From contig NZ_SOFG01000011.1 of assembly GCF_004402485.1 (NCBI RefSeq), positions 744,001 through 808,000 on the forward strand: 64,000 nucleotides of DNA, read 5' to 3'. This stretch comes from Cryobacterium algoricola (GTDB lineage: Bacteria > Actinomycetota > Actinomycetes > Actinomycetales > Microbacteriaceae). The position numbers and the translations under genes were made by a program. The notes under the pieces were generated by a model, which was not told where the DNA came from, did no database searches, and was given only the letters and a program-made list of their open reading frames with translations. Of this stretch, positions 50,141-58,129 are shown piece after piece; position 1 is the first letter of the stretch; every line of letters starts with the position of its first letter.

Positions 50141-51256
50141 TCAGGCCTTGCCGGCCTGCGTCATGAGCGAGCGGGTGATGCTCTCGATACCGAACCCGGC
50201 GGACTGCGTCGGGATCGAACCCGACGCCGTCGACGAGAACACCGTCTCGGGGCGCGACTGCAGGAGGAGCAGGTTCTCCCCGTCCGGCAGGTCCCGGTCG
50301 AGGGCCCATTCGATGTCTTGGGGGCACCGGAAGTGCTTCTCTGCCCGCTTGGCGATCGCGGCGATCGCGGTGATCTCCGTGTCGCTGATGCAGAGCCGCC
50401 CCCGGCGCTCTGCCGAGACCTCGCGTTCGACGAGGGACCTGCTCGCGGGGTCCGGCACGAGTTCGGCGTGCTTGTCGCCGATCGAGTGCTTCACGACCAT
50501 GAGCATGACCTTGTCGACGGTGATGTTGTCCGGCGTCACCTGCCCGGAGACGACGAGCTCGCCGAGCCCGTATGAGGCCTCCATCACGATCTTGGAGCGG
50601 TCGCCGTTGGTCGGGTCCATCGTGATCGCGACGCCGGCGACCCGGGCGTTCACCATCTTCTGCACCGCGACGGCCATCGAAAGGCCTTCATTCGGGATCT
50701 TGTTCTTCAGCCGGTAGATGATGGCCCGGGAGGTGTACAGCGAGGCCCAGCACGCGCGGATGTGTTCAGTGACGTCTTTCACGCCGAGGAGCCAAAGGTA
50801 GGTGTCCTGCTGGCCGGCGAAGCTCGCATCCGGCAGGTCCTCCGCCGTCGCGGAGGACCGCACGGCGACAGGGACAGGGGACTCGAAGCGCGACTGAAGC
50901 GCCTCGTACGCCTCGATGGTCGTGGCGTGCAGCTCGGCGGGCACCGGCCGTGAGGTGATCTCGAGGCGCAGCTGCGCAGACACCCGGTCGACGGCGGCCA
51001 CGTCGTCGGGGTCGAGCTTCGCGAGCATCTCGTGGATGTCCTTCTCGATGCCGGCCTCGCGGATGAACGCGTCGTACGCGGCCGTCGTGATGGCGAAGCC
51101 GGGGGGAACCGGCATCCCGGCCGCGGTGAGCGCGACGAGGGAGGCGCACTTGCCGCCGAGCTGCTCGTGCAGCGGGGGAAGCCCGCCGTCGAAGAACTGG
51201 ATGTATGCGGCGTGGGATGCGGGTGTTGCGGTAGCGGCGGGGGTTGTGGTTTCCAT
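50141..51256 (-). CDS. creI: PEP-synthase-like ATP-binding subunit, CreI-like
   Basis: A 371-residue protein equal to the N-terminal nucleotide domain of PEP synthase alone. GGKCASL at 34-40 and VRSSATAEDLPDASFAGQQ at 132-150 are the conserved ATP-binding blocks, and IEWALD with LLQSRPET closes the fold. It lacks the swivelling His domain, which is encoded next door, so the two-gene split matches phenylphosphate synthase (40-kDa and 70-kDa subunits) and CreI/CreH. The ATG at 51256 overlaps the P450 stop (TGATG), so production is coupled to the P450. Confidence 0.88.
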   Translation of the reverse strand: METTTPAATATPASHAAYIQFFDGGLPPLHEQLGGKCASLVALTAAGMPVPPGFAITTAAYDAFIREAGIEKDIHEMLAKLDPDDVAAVDRVSAQLRLEITSRPVPAELHATTIEAYEALQSRFESPVPVAVRSSATAEDLPDASFAGQQDTYLWLLGVKDVTEHIRACWASLYTSRAIIYRLKNKIPNEGLSMAVAVQKMVNARVAGVAITMDPTNGDRSKIVMEASYGLGELVVSGQVTPDNITVDKVMLMVVKHSIGDKHAELVPDPASRSLVEREVSAERRGRLCISDTEITAIAAIAKRAEKHFRCPQDIEWALDRDLPDGENLLLLQSRPETVFSSTASGSIPTQSAGFGIESITRSLMTQAGKA

Positions 51257-52602
51257 CAGGCGTTGGCCTCCCAGGTGACGGGAACCGACGTCGGCGCCCT
51301 GAACGACAGGTTGTCTCCGAAGACGATCGCTTCGGGATCGACGATCCGCAGGCCGGGGACGGCCCGGATGGTCTCTTCGACGACGATCTTGTCCTGCAGC
51401 TTGGCGAGCATGTTGCCGAGGCAGTAGTGGATGCCAAAGCCGAAGGAGAGGTGGGTGCGGGCGTTGGCGCGTTCGATGTCGAAGACCTCCGGATCCTCGA
51501 AGACGCTCGGGTCCCGGTTGGCCGCTCCCATCAGCAACAGGATGTTCGAGCCCTTCGGGATAGCGGTGCCGGCGATCTCGGTGTCGACGAGCGCCTTGCG
51601 CCGCCAGCCGACGATCGAGGGGCTGTAGCGCAGCGTCTCGTCGATCGCCCCGGCGATGCGCCTGGGGTCTTCGACGAGCTTCTGCCACTCGTCGGGGTGG
51701 CTGAGCAGCATCCGGATCGTGTTGGAGATGAGCGTCGTCGTGGTCTCGTGGCCGGCGAAGAGCAGGCTGTAGCAGACCGACGCGATCTCATGGTCGGAGA
51801 TCTCGCCGCCGGCGAGCTGGGCGCGCACGAGGTCGGTGACGAGGTCGGTGCCCGCCGTTCCGGCGCCGATGGCCTCGTGGGCGGCGGAGACCAGCCGCCG
51901 GCACTCCGTCCAGTAGTCGACGAGGTTGTGCGCGTGCGGGATCTGCTCCTCGTCGCTCAGGTCGCCCCAGGTCATCGCGGCCCGCGAGTCCGACCACTTC
52001 TTGTAAGTCGGGACCATGTCTGGCCCGACGCCGAGCAGGCCGAGGATCGTGATGGTGGGGATGTCCACGGCGACGTCCTTCAGGAAGTCGCCCCGGGCAT
52101 CCGGATGCGCGAGCATCTGCGCGAGCAGCCGGGCGGTGTTCTCCCGGATGGTGGGCTCGAGGGCCTTGTACCGTCGTGGGCTGAACTCCTGCTGCACGAT
52201 CGTGCGCATCCGGGTGTGTTCGGGGGGAACGCGGGCAGAGAGGCCGGAGTATGCGGTGAAACCGCCGTCCGCCATGATCTTCGTCGCGGCGGCGCCGCGC
52301 GGCCGCACGGGGGCTTGGGCGTTCTCACTGCTGAAGACGACCCAGTTGTCGAAGACGGCCTTGATGTCCGCGTACCGGGAGACGACGTAGTAGCCGATGC
52401 GCTCGTCGAACATCACCGGCTCCTCCTCGCGGAGTTCGGCGTATGCCGGGAACGGGTCGTTCATGTCGAACGGTGAATAGCCGTGGTGGCCGGCGGTGCT
52501 CTCCGCGGCGGCGGCTGCGGCGAGCGCGCGGTGGTCGACCGGGCACTGCCCTGCGGCGGGCTGGGCTGCGACGGGCTGTGCCGTCACGGGCTGAGCGTTC
52601 AC
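51256..52602 (-). CDS. creJ: cytochrome P450, CreJ-like (alkyl C-H oxidation of aryl phosphates)
   Basis: A 448-residue soluble bacterial P450. The I-helix motif AGHETTT is at 283-289, ExxR is ETLR at 322-325, and the haem-thiolate ligand is Cys394 in FGFGIHYCLG. The first 35 residues are an Ala/Gln/Pro-rich leader with repeated QPV units. The C. glutamicum homologue by position hydroxylates the methyl group of 4-cresyl phosphate. Translation starts at the GTG at 52602 behind GAAGGAG. It is the first gene of the operon and lies directly downstream of a candidate promoter and two tandem repeats. Confidence 0.88.
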   Translation of the reverse strand: MNAQPVTAQPVAAQPAAGQCPVDHRALAAAAAAESTAGHHGYSPFDMNDPFPAYAELREEEPVMFDERIGYYVVSRYADIKAVFDNWVVFSSENAQAPVRPRGAAATKIMADGGFTAYSGLSARVPPEHTRMRTIVQQEFSPRRYKALEPTIRENTARLLAQMLAHPDARGDFLKDVAVDIPTITILGLLGVGPDMVPTYKKWSDSRAAMTWGDLSDEEQIPHAHNLVDYWTECRRLVSAAHEAIGAGTAGTDLVTDLVRAQLAGGEISDHEIASVCYSLLFAGHETTTTLISNTIRMLLSHPDEWQKLVEDPRRIAGAIDETLRYSPSIVGWRRKALVDTEIAGTAIPKGSNILLLMGAANRDPSVFEDPEVFDIERANARTHLSFGFGIHYCLGNMLAKLQDKIVVEETIRAVPGLRIVDPEAIVFGDNLSFRAPTSVPVTWEANA

Positions 52603-52613
52603 GAGTGCTCCTT

Positions 52614-52651
52614 CTGTCCACGTCTGCGGGGACTGTCCACTTCTGCGGGGA
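52614..52651 (-). promoter_or_regulatory. two tandem 19-bp repeats, candidate operator of the cre-like operon
   Basis: CTGTCCACGTCTGCGGGGA (52614-52632) is followed directly by CTGTCCACTTCTGCGGGGA (52633-52651), identical at 18 of 19 bases. They lie between the candidate -10 box at 52661-52666 and the P450 start, so a protein bound here would sit on the first 40 transcribed bases. The IclR-type regulator is encoded 91 bp further upstream. Confidence 0.65.
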
Positions 52652-52660
52652 TCTGGATCC

Positions 52661-52666
52661 ATCTAA
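52661..52666 (-). promoter_or_regulatory. candidate -10 box of the cre-like operon
   Basis: TTAGAT on the minus strand, about 60 bases before the P450 start. No good -35 hexamer is visible 16-18 bases upstream, which would suit an activated promoter. Confidence 0.45.
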
Positions 52667-52697
52667 TGCTCCCGTGGCTGGGAAACGCAGGGCTTGT

Positions 52698-52716
52698 CCC
52701 ACTGGGCGGAAGTGGG
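52698..52716. promoter_or_regulatory. CCCACT-N7-AGTGGG inverted repeat upstream of the cre-like promoter
   Basis: A 6-bp inverted repeat with a 7-base centre, about 40-60 bases upstream of the presumed transcription start. This position suits an activator site. Its AAGTGG half resembles part of the tandem repeats on the minus strand. Confidence 0.4.
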
Positions 52717-52741
52717 GTTGGGTGGGCCCGCTCTGGCCGGT

Positions 52742-53548
52742 TCAGGGCTGCTGCGGCTTGCGGGCACGAGCGGCCGGTTGCAGTGCGGCTTTCGGCAGGT
52801 GCGCGATCCCCGCCTGGATGCGCTCGGCCGTGCCGAGCAGGATGGGCAGGTTGCGTTCGAGCTGGTGCGCCCGCGAGGTCGGCAGCACGATCCCGAGGCC
52901 GCCGAAGATGCGCCCGTCGGCCTGGAACACCGGGACGGCGAGCGAGCACGATCCGAGCCGCACTTCCTCGGAGGCGACGGCGAAGCCCTGGCCGCGTACC
53001 TTGTCGAGTTCCTTGCGGAGCTGCTCCGGGTCGGCCTTCGTGAACGGGGTGCGCTGCACGAGTGCCGCGCCGAGCACGGCGTCACGCACCCAGCCCTCCT
53101 CGAAGGCGAGGATCGCCCGGCCGACCGCGGTCGCGTGCATCGGAAGGCGCCCGCCCACCCGGGAGGCCTGCGGGACTCTCCTGCTCCCGTAGACCCGGTC
53201 GATGTAGAGCACGTCCGCGCCGTCGCGGATGGCGAAGTGGGCGGTCTCCTGGGTGAGGCCGAACAGGTCCTGCAGGTACGGGCGCACGACGTCGCGTAGC
53301 TGCCGTCCGGCATGCTGGCCGAGTTCCCAGAGCCGGAGGCCGATCTGGTACCGGCCGCGGGCATCACGCTGCACGGCGCCCCACTCCTCGAGCTCGCCGA
53401 GCAGCCGGTGCACGGTGCTCTGGGGAAGGCCGCTCTCGGCGCAGATCTCGGAGAGGGTCCGTGCGGAGGGGCTGGACTCGAAGACGGCGAGGATGCTCAG
53501 CACGCGCGAGGTGACCGTCTGCCCCGGTGAGGTGGTTCGTCCTGCCAC
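52742..53548 (-). CDS. IclR-family transcriptional regulator of the cre-like operon
   Basis: A 268-residue regulator. The N-terminal winged helix-turn-helix spans about residues 12-65, with TLSEICAESGLPQSTVHRLLGELEEW (the recognition helix being PQSTVHRLLGELEEW). The ligand-binding IclR domain follows, with DGADVLYIDRV, LPMHATAVGRAILA and a C-terminal effector loop. IclR proteins control aromatic catabolism in many actinobacteria as repressors or activators. The GTG at 53548 has GGGGGGAA upstream; an ATG at 53590 is an alternative. It lies upstream of and parallel to the P450 operon and divergent from an MFS gene, so it could control both. Confidence 0.9.
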   Translation of the reverse strand: MAGRTTSPGQTVTSRVLSILAVFESSPSARTLSEICAESGLPQSTVHRLLGELEEWGAVQRDARGRYQIGLRLWELGQHAGRQLRDVVRPYLQDLFGLTQETAHFAIRDGADVLYIDRVYGSRRVPQASRVGGRLPMHATAVGRAILAFEEGWVRDAVLGAALVQRTPFTKADPEQLRKELDKVRGQGFAVASEEVRLGSCSLAVPVFQADGRIFGGLGIVLPTSRAHQLERNLPILLGTAERIQAGIAHLPKAALQPAARARKPQQP

Positions 53549-53658
53549 GATTCCCCCCCTCGCGCCCCGATGCGCTCCTAACGAGCCCATCGTACGTCGC
53601 CGAAGATCGACTAGCGTTGACGGGACCCACCCCTGTTCGAGTCCGAGAAGGAATTGCC

Positions 53659-54927
53659 ATGACCGCGCCCTCCGAATCCACGGCCGCGGCCGGCGCTCGG
53701 CCGGGTGCGACCGATCGCGCGGGAGCCCTCGCCGCGCGGAACGCGGTCTTCGCGGTCTTCTTCGTCAGCGGGCTCGGGCTCGCGAGCTGGGTCGCCCGGA
53801 TCCCCGCGGTCCGCGACAGCCTCCGGCTCGACACCGCTCTCGTCGGCGTCCTGATCTTCGGCCTCTCCGCCGGCTCGGTGCTCGGCCTCGGCGCGGCGGT
53901 GCGCCTGCTCGACCGTTTCGGCACCCCTCGGGCGATGACGATCAGCATCAGCACCTCCGCGATCGGTCTCGTGCTCGTCGGCTTCGGCGCGACCCTGCTC
54001 CTCTCGGCCCCGCTGGTGTTCGCCGGGCTGGCCCTGGTCGGGCTCGGGATGGGCTCGCTCGACGTCATGATGAACGTCGAGGGCGCCGCGGTCGAACGCA
54101 CCATCGGCAGGACCCTGATGCCGCTCATGCACGCGTGCTTCAGCCTCGGCACCGTGGTCGGCGCGCTCATCGGTGCCGCGGCATCCGCCCTGTCGGTGTC
54201 GGTCTTCTGGCACCTGCTCGTGATCGCATTTCTCGCGGTCGCGACGGTGGTCGTCGCCGTTCGCTCCCTTCCCCAGGCCCAGGTCACGCTTGCAGCGGGG
54301 CCTGCCCACTCGTCCGGCGGCCAGGGTGCCCCGCGCTCGACCTGGCGGACCCGCCTGGCGGCGTCCCTCTCGGTCTGGACCGACGGCAAGATCCTGCTGA
54401 TCGGTGCGATCGTGCTCGGAATGACGTTCGCGGAGGGTTCGGCGAACGACTGGATCGCCCTCGCCTCGGTCGACGGCCACGGCCTCAGCAACACCGGTGG
54501 CGCGATCGTCTTCGGCGTCTTCGTCGCAGCGATGACCGTGGGCCGGGTGCTCGGCGGACCCGTCATCGACCGGTTCGGCAGGGTACCCGTGCTGCGCGCG
54601 TGCGCGGTCGTCGGCGTGCTGGGCCTGCTGCTGTTCATCCTCGCGACGGGCCCGTGGATGCTCTACGGAGGCGCCGTGCTCTGGGGCATCGGAGCCTCCC
54701 TCGGGTTCCCGGTCGGGATGTCCGCGGCGGCGGACGACACCGAGAACGCCGCTGCCCGGGTGAGTGCCGTCGCCATGATCGGCTACTTCGCGTTCCTCGT
54801 CGGGCCGCCGGTCCTCGGCATCCTCGGCCAGGCCTGGGGCATCCTCAACGCCCTGTACCTGATCCTCGGGCTGATGGCCCTGGCCGGCCTCGCCGCGCCG
54901 GCCGCCCGTGAGCGCCTCCGGCGCTGA
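53659..54927 (+). CDS. MFS transporter (YbjJ/FucP-like)
   Basis: A 422-residue transporter with 12 membrane helices in two halves separated by a polar loop (about 205-235). The N-terminal block ASWVARIPAVRDSLRLD and the GLGMGSLDVMMNVEGAAVE segment are typical of a branch of the major facilitator superfamily with unknown substrates. The ATG at 53659 has GAGAAGGAA seven bases upstream. The gene is divergent from the IclR regulator with a 110-bp spacer and may carry a phenolic substrate or product of the neighbouring pathway; this is inference from position. Confidence 0.85.
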   Translation: MTAPSESTAAAGARPGATDRAGALAARNAVFAVFFVSGLGLASWVARIPAVRDSLRLDTALVGVLIFGLSAGSVLGLGAAVRLLDRFGTPRAMTISISTSAIGLVLVGFGATLLLSAPLVFAGLALVGLGMGSLDVMMNVEGAAVERTIGRTLMPLMHACFSLGTVVGALIGAAASALSVSVFWHLLVIAFLAVATVVVAVRSLPQAQVTLAAGPAHSSGGQGAPRSTWRTRLAASLSVWTDGKILLIGAIVLGMTFAEGSANDWIALASVDGHGLSNTGGAIVFGVFVAAMTVGRVLGGPVIDRFGRVPVLRACAVVGVLGLLLFILATGPWMLYGGAVLWGIGASLGFPVGMSAAADDTENAAARVSAVAMIGYFAFLVGPPVLGILGQAWGILNALYLILGLMALAGLAAPAARERLRR

Positions 54928-55129
54928 CCCCTCCCTGTTGAGCGGACGTTCCAGACCGGCTGATATCGATGCCCTTCCGGCGCAGCCGGTGGGTTGAAGG
55001 CACGTTCGCACGGATCATCACCACGGGTGCGGCATACTGAGACCGCCCTCCTCCGGACCTCGTCCGGGTTGGTGCCACTGCCGCACTGCAATGACCTACG
55101 TCCTCCTCCCCTCATCGGAAGTGAAGTGC

Positions 55130-55963
55130 ATGAGAAACCGGCGCATTGTTCTAGTACTCGTGACGTTCCTCGTAAGCTCGGCGGTCGCGTCGCCCCTACT
55201 ATCCCTCCTACAGGTGACAACCGGGGCCGATCCGGAAGTGCTCCGTTTCCCGACGTTTGCTACGGCTGTTGGCGCAGCCGTTGTCTGGCTCATCTGGCGG
55301 AAGACCTTCACGTTCCCCCCACAGCCGGTTCGAAGTGAATTTCTCGCTGTAGTGCTCTCCGTGTTCCTGGCCGCCATGACGGCCGCGGTCTTGTTCGCAC
55401 TCAACGCGACGGAAGGCGACTTGTGGCCTCCGCTCGACTCGTCATCCGTTCCCATTTCATTGGCTGTCATTCTCTTTCTGCAATTACTGGGTGCGGTCGG
55501 CGAAGAAGTCGGCTGGAGAGGCGTGGTCCAGCCCCTTCTTGAGAATCGCTTCTCGGTAGTGTGGTCCGGTATCTTCACGGGCCTTCTCTTCGGACTCGGG
55601 CACTTTTACGTCCTGTTCGCTGCAGGCCCTATCGTCTACCTCACGTTTGCAGTCGCGGCGATAGGCCTGTCAGTTACGTTGGCCGTATTGACCGCCGGCC
55701 GCTCGCTCACTTCTCGAGTTCTCGTGGCGTCCTTCTTCCACTGGCTGGTGAACTCAGCGATGCTCGTGTTCTTCTCAGGTGGCGACGAGTCTCTGCTTTG
55801 GACGATCAATACTGCGATCGCCACAGTCGTCGTCGCCATCGCGGCGGTCCTTCTACTCCGCCGAGTGGGCCAGAGGAATACTGCGAAGAATTCCTCAGTG
55901 GGCGAGCCACGCGGAACCGCAACTGAGCCCGCCCCAACTTTCAGGGTTGAGCCGACCCCGTAG
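55130..55963 (+). CDS. CPBP-family intramembrane metalloprotease, low-G+C
   Basis: A 277-residue protein with seven to eight hydrophobic segments. All three motifs of the CPBP (Abi/CaaX-like) family are kept: EEVGWR at 125-130, FGLGHF with His158, and SFFHWLVN with its His. Bacterial members are intramembrane proteases or bacteriocin-immunity proteins. Codon use differs from its neighbours: two sampled 60-base stretches (55141-55200 and 55621-55680) hold 36 and 34 G/C, visibly below the window norm. The ATG at 55130 follows GGAAGTGAAG. The 3' end carries the -10 box of nucS. A laterally acquired gene is plausible. Confidence 0.85.
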   Translation: MRNRRIVLVLVTFLVSSAVASPLLSLLQVTTGADPEVLRFPTFATAVGAAVVWLIWRKTFTFPPQPVRSEFLAVVLSVFLAAMTAAVLFALNATEGDLWPPLDSSSVPISLAVILFLQLLGAVGEEVGWRGVVQPLLENRFSVVWSGIFTGLLFGLGHFYVLFAAGPIVYLTFAVAAIGLSVTLAVLTAGRSLTSRVLVASFFHWLVNSAMLVFFSGGDESLLWTINTAIATVVVAIAAVLLLRRVGQRNTAKNSSVGEPRGTATEPAPTFRVEPTP

Positions 55964-55966
55964 TCT
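55961..55966 (+). promoter_or_regulatory. -10 box of nucS, leaderless type
   Basis: TAGTCT, whose TAG is the stop codon of the preceding gene, is followed by six bases (GAATGG) and then the GTG at 55973. Confidence 0.6.
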
Positions 55967-55972
55967 GAATGG

Positions 55973-56668
55973 GTGAGACTTGTTATCGCCCGCTGCTCAG
56001 TGGACTACGCCGGACGCCTGAACGCTCACTTGCCACTGGCCACCAGGCTCCTGATGCTCAAGGCCGACGGCTCAGTGCTCGTTCACAGCGATGCCCTCTC
56101 GTACAAACCCTTGAACTGGATGAGCCCGCCGTGCTCCCTCGTCGAGCAGGTCCCCGACGAGGAACAGACGGATGCCGGCATCACGCAGGTCTGGACCGTC
56201 ACCCACGCGAAGACGGAAGACCAGCTCGTCGTCAGCATCCACGAGGTCCTGCACGACTCCGCCCACGATCTCGGCATCGACCCCGGCCTGATCAAGGACG
56301 GCGTCGAAGCGCACCTGCAGAAACTCCTCGCCGAGCACATCCACCTGCTCGGGGACGGCCACACCCTCGTCCGCCGCGAGTACATGACGGCGATCGGCCC
56401 CGTCGACATCCTCGCGAGGGACGCCGCCGGACACTCCGTCGCGGTCGAGCTCAAGCGCCGCGGCGACATCGACGGGGTCGAGCAGCTCACCCGGTACCTC
56501 GAGTTGATGAACCGCGACCCGCACCTGGCGCCGGTGGCCGGGGTCTTCGCCGCACAGGTCATCAAGCCGCAGGCCCGGATGCTCGCGGAGGACCGTGGCA
56601 TCCGATGCCTCGTGCTCGACTATGACGCGATGCGCGGCCTCGACGACACGCAGTCCCGCCTGTTCTGA
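55973..56668 (+). CDS. nucS: mismatch-specific endonuclease NucS (EndoMS)
   Basis: A 231-residue nuclease that cuts both strands at G-T, G-G and T-T mismatches and replaces MutS/MutL repair in most actinobacteria. The N-terminal DNA-binding domain spans about 1-115. The RecB-like catalytic site is Asp145, Glu159 and Lys161 in VDILARD and AVELKRR. The extreme C-terminus TQSRLF resembles the beta-clamp-binding peptide described for actinobacterial NucS. The gene starts with GTG on a leaderless-type promoter set in the end of the preceding gene. It returns to the normal high G+C within the first 100 bases. Confidence 0.94.
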   Translation: MRLVIARCSVDYAGRLNAHLPLATRLLMLKADGSVLVHSDALSYKPLNWMSPPCSLVEQVPDEEQTDAGITQVWTVTHAKTEDQLVVSIHEVLHDSAHDLGIDPGLIKDGVEAHLQKLLAEHIHLLGDGHTLVRREYMTAIGPVDILARDAAGHSVAVELKRRGDIDGVEQLTRYLELMNRDPHLAPVAGVFAAQVIKPQARMLAEDRGIRCLVLDYDAMRGLDDTQSRLF

Positions 56669-56771
56669 GCCGCCAGGGAGGGCCCTGATGAGTGTTTTCT
56701 TTCGAGGGAGCGCTCTCACGACGGCAGGGGTAGCAGCCCCTGGGATTCCGGCATAAAGTAGAAAATTACCC

Positions 56772-56785
56772 ATTTCGTGGGAAAT
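56772..56785. promoter_or_regulatory. ATTTC-N4-GAAAT inverted repeat upstream of HAD gene
   Basis: ATTTC and GAAAT with a 4-base centre (GTGG), overlapped by CCCA/TGGG halves. The site lies 16 bases before the -10 box of the next gene, where a regulator could act on the promoter. Confidence 0.35.
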
Positions 56786-56800
56786 CGGGGCTCTGGCCTC

Positions 56801-56806
56801 TAGGAT
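56801..56806 (+). promoter_or_regulatory. -10 box of HAD phosphatase gene, leaderless type
   Basis: TAGGAT is followed by six bases (TAGCGA) and the GTG at 56813, with no ribosome-binding site. Confidence 0.6.
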
Positions 56807-56812
56807 TAGCGA

Positions 56813-57481
56813 GTGAATTCGACATTGACTCGCACCTGGAGTGCAATACTTTTTGACCTCGACGGAACCATCACCGATTCCGCCCCGGCCATCACCAACT
56901 CCCTCGCCCGGACCTTCGCCCTTCTCGGCCGACCGGTTCCGACCGACGCCGAGTTGCTCGCCTACGTCGGCCCGCCCCTCTTCGCCGCCTTCCGTGAGTA
57001 CGCCGGCATGACGGAAGAGGAGGCAACGGAGGCCGTCGCGGTCTACCGCGCCGACTATCACGGCGAAGCCATGCTCGACACGGCCGTCTACCCGGGCGTC
57101 GCCGGTCTGCTCCAGCGCGTGCACGAGGCCGGGATCCCCCTCGCCCTCGCCACGAGCAAGCCGGAGCATGCCGCGATCACCATCCTCGAGCACTTCGACC
57201 TGGCCCGGTTCTTCACCGTCATCGTCGGGGCGAGTGATGCGGAGACCCGCAGCGCCAAGGCCGACATCGTCGAAGAGGCGCTGAACCGCCTCGCCGCCGT
57301 CGGCACGAGCCTCAGCACCCCCGTCATGGTCGGCGACCGCAGCTACGACGCGGAGGGCGCCGCAGCCCACGGCGTGCCGACGATCCTCGTCGAGTGGGGC
57401 TACGGCTCTCCCGCGGAGGCGGCAGCCGCGACCGCGACCGTCTACTCCGTCGACCAGCTCGCCAAGCTCCTCCTCGGCTGA
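56813..57481 (+). CDS. HAD-family phosphatase, phosphoglycolate phosphatase-like
   Basis: A 222-residue haloacid-dehalogenase-type hydrolase. Motif I FDLDGT is at 14-19 with nucleophile Asp15 and acid Asp17. A helical cap domain follows (about 25-90). Motif II is ALATSKPEH, motif III Lys lies in SAKADIVEE, and motif IV is VGDRSYDAEGAAAHG. This is the pattern of Gph/PpaX-like phosphatases, which clear phosphoglycolate or pyrophosphate; the substrate is not fixed by sequence. It is monocistronic with its own leaderless-type promoter. Confidence 0.9.
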   Translation: MNSTLTRTWSAILFDLDGTITDSAPAITNSLARTFALLGRPVPTDAELLAYVGPPLFAAFREYAGMTEEEATEAVAVYRADYHGEAMLDTAVYPGVAGLLQRVHEAGIPLALATSKPEHAAITILEHFDLARFFTVIVGASDAETRSAKADIVEEALNRLAAVGTSLSTPVMVGDRSYDAEGAAAHGVPTILVEWGYGSPAEAAAATATVYSVDQLAKLLLG

Positions 57482-57582
57482 CCCGCAGCGGATGCCGCGG
57501 CGCGCACCCGACGCTCCGCTCCGGCATTCTGGGCGATCCTGCATACCGGCCGAATGTCGGTGGTCCCTGCGACCCTGTCGCC

Positions 57583-58071
57583 ATGAATACGACTCAGCCC
57601 CACATCGACGAAATCCTCCGGGCGTTCTTCGAGCATGAGCTCGCCGGGCGCCGCGGTCCCGTCACGCGCCAGCGCATCACGCGCGTGTACCAGCGCCTCC
57701 TGGAGTGCCTGGAAACCGAAGCCGAAGCCATCCTGGCTGACGACGACCGCGTGTTGCTCGCTGCCGAGCGCGAGTTCCAGTCCGTTGGCGCGATGGCCAG
57801 AACCATGCACGCCGAAAACCTGTTTGACTGGCTTTTCCTGTTCCTGCTCGAGCCCTGGCTCGATCCCTACAAGCAGGATCGACAGGACCAGCGGGTCCAG
57901 TTGCGATTGACCTCCGCGCTGATCGACATGCTGGTGTCTAACCAGCTCATCGATTGGAGCCGGCGCGCACGACTGCTGGCCGAGCTGCGAGCGGCCATCC
58001 GCTCCGCCTCGAGAACGCTCAACGCGCGACAGTTGCCGCAGCGGATCCCGGGACAGGATCCGTGGCGCTGA
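57583..58071 (+). CDS. uncharacterised helical protein
   Basis: A 162-residue soluble protein I do not recognise. It is mostly amphipathic helix, rich in Arg, Leu, Asp and Gln, without Cys pairs or a signal peptide. A tryptophan/phenylalanine stretch FDWLFLFLLEPWLDPYKQD near the middle may be a protein-binding surface. The start at 57583 has no clear ribosome-binding site or leaderless-type box; ATG is chosen because coding bias begins there. It lies 101 bp after the HAD gene and is convergent with the glycosyltransferase. Function unknown. Confidence 0.6.
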   Translation: MNTTQPHIDEILRAFFEHELAGRRGPVTRQRITRVYQRLLECLETEAEAILADDDRVLLAAEREFQSVGAMARTMHAENLFDWLFLFLLEPWLDPYKQDRQDQRVQLRLTSALIDMLVSNQLIDWSRRARLLAELRAAIRSASRTLNARQLPQRIPGQDPWR

Positions 58072-58129
58072 CGGGACCAACCTGCCGCCGAGAATCTCGT
58101 CAGGGGCAGTGACGGGCCGGCGCCGGATG

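Noticed and set aside
50141-51256. Reading the ATP-grasp and phosphohistidine genes as a broken PEP synthase
   Set aside because: Each gene has an intact start and stop, the ATP-grasp start is coupled to the P450 gene, and the PEP-binding barrel is absent. The split matches phenylphosphate synthase and CreI/CreH rather than a frameshift.
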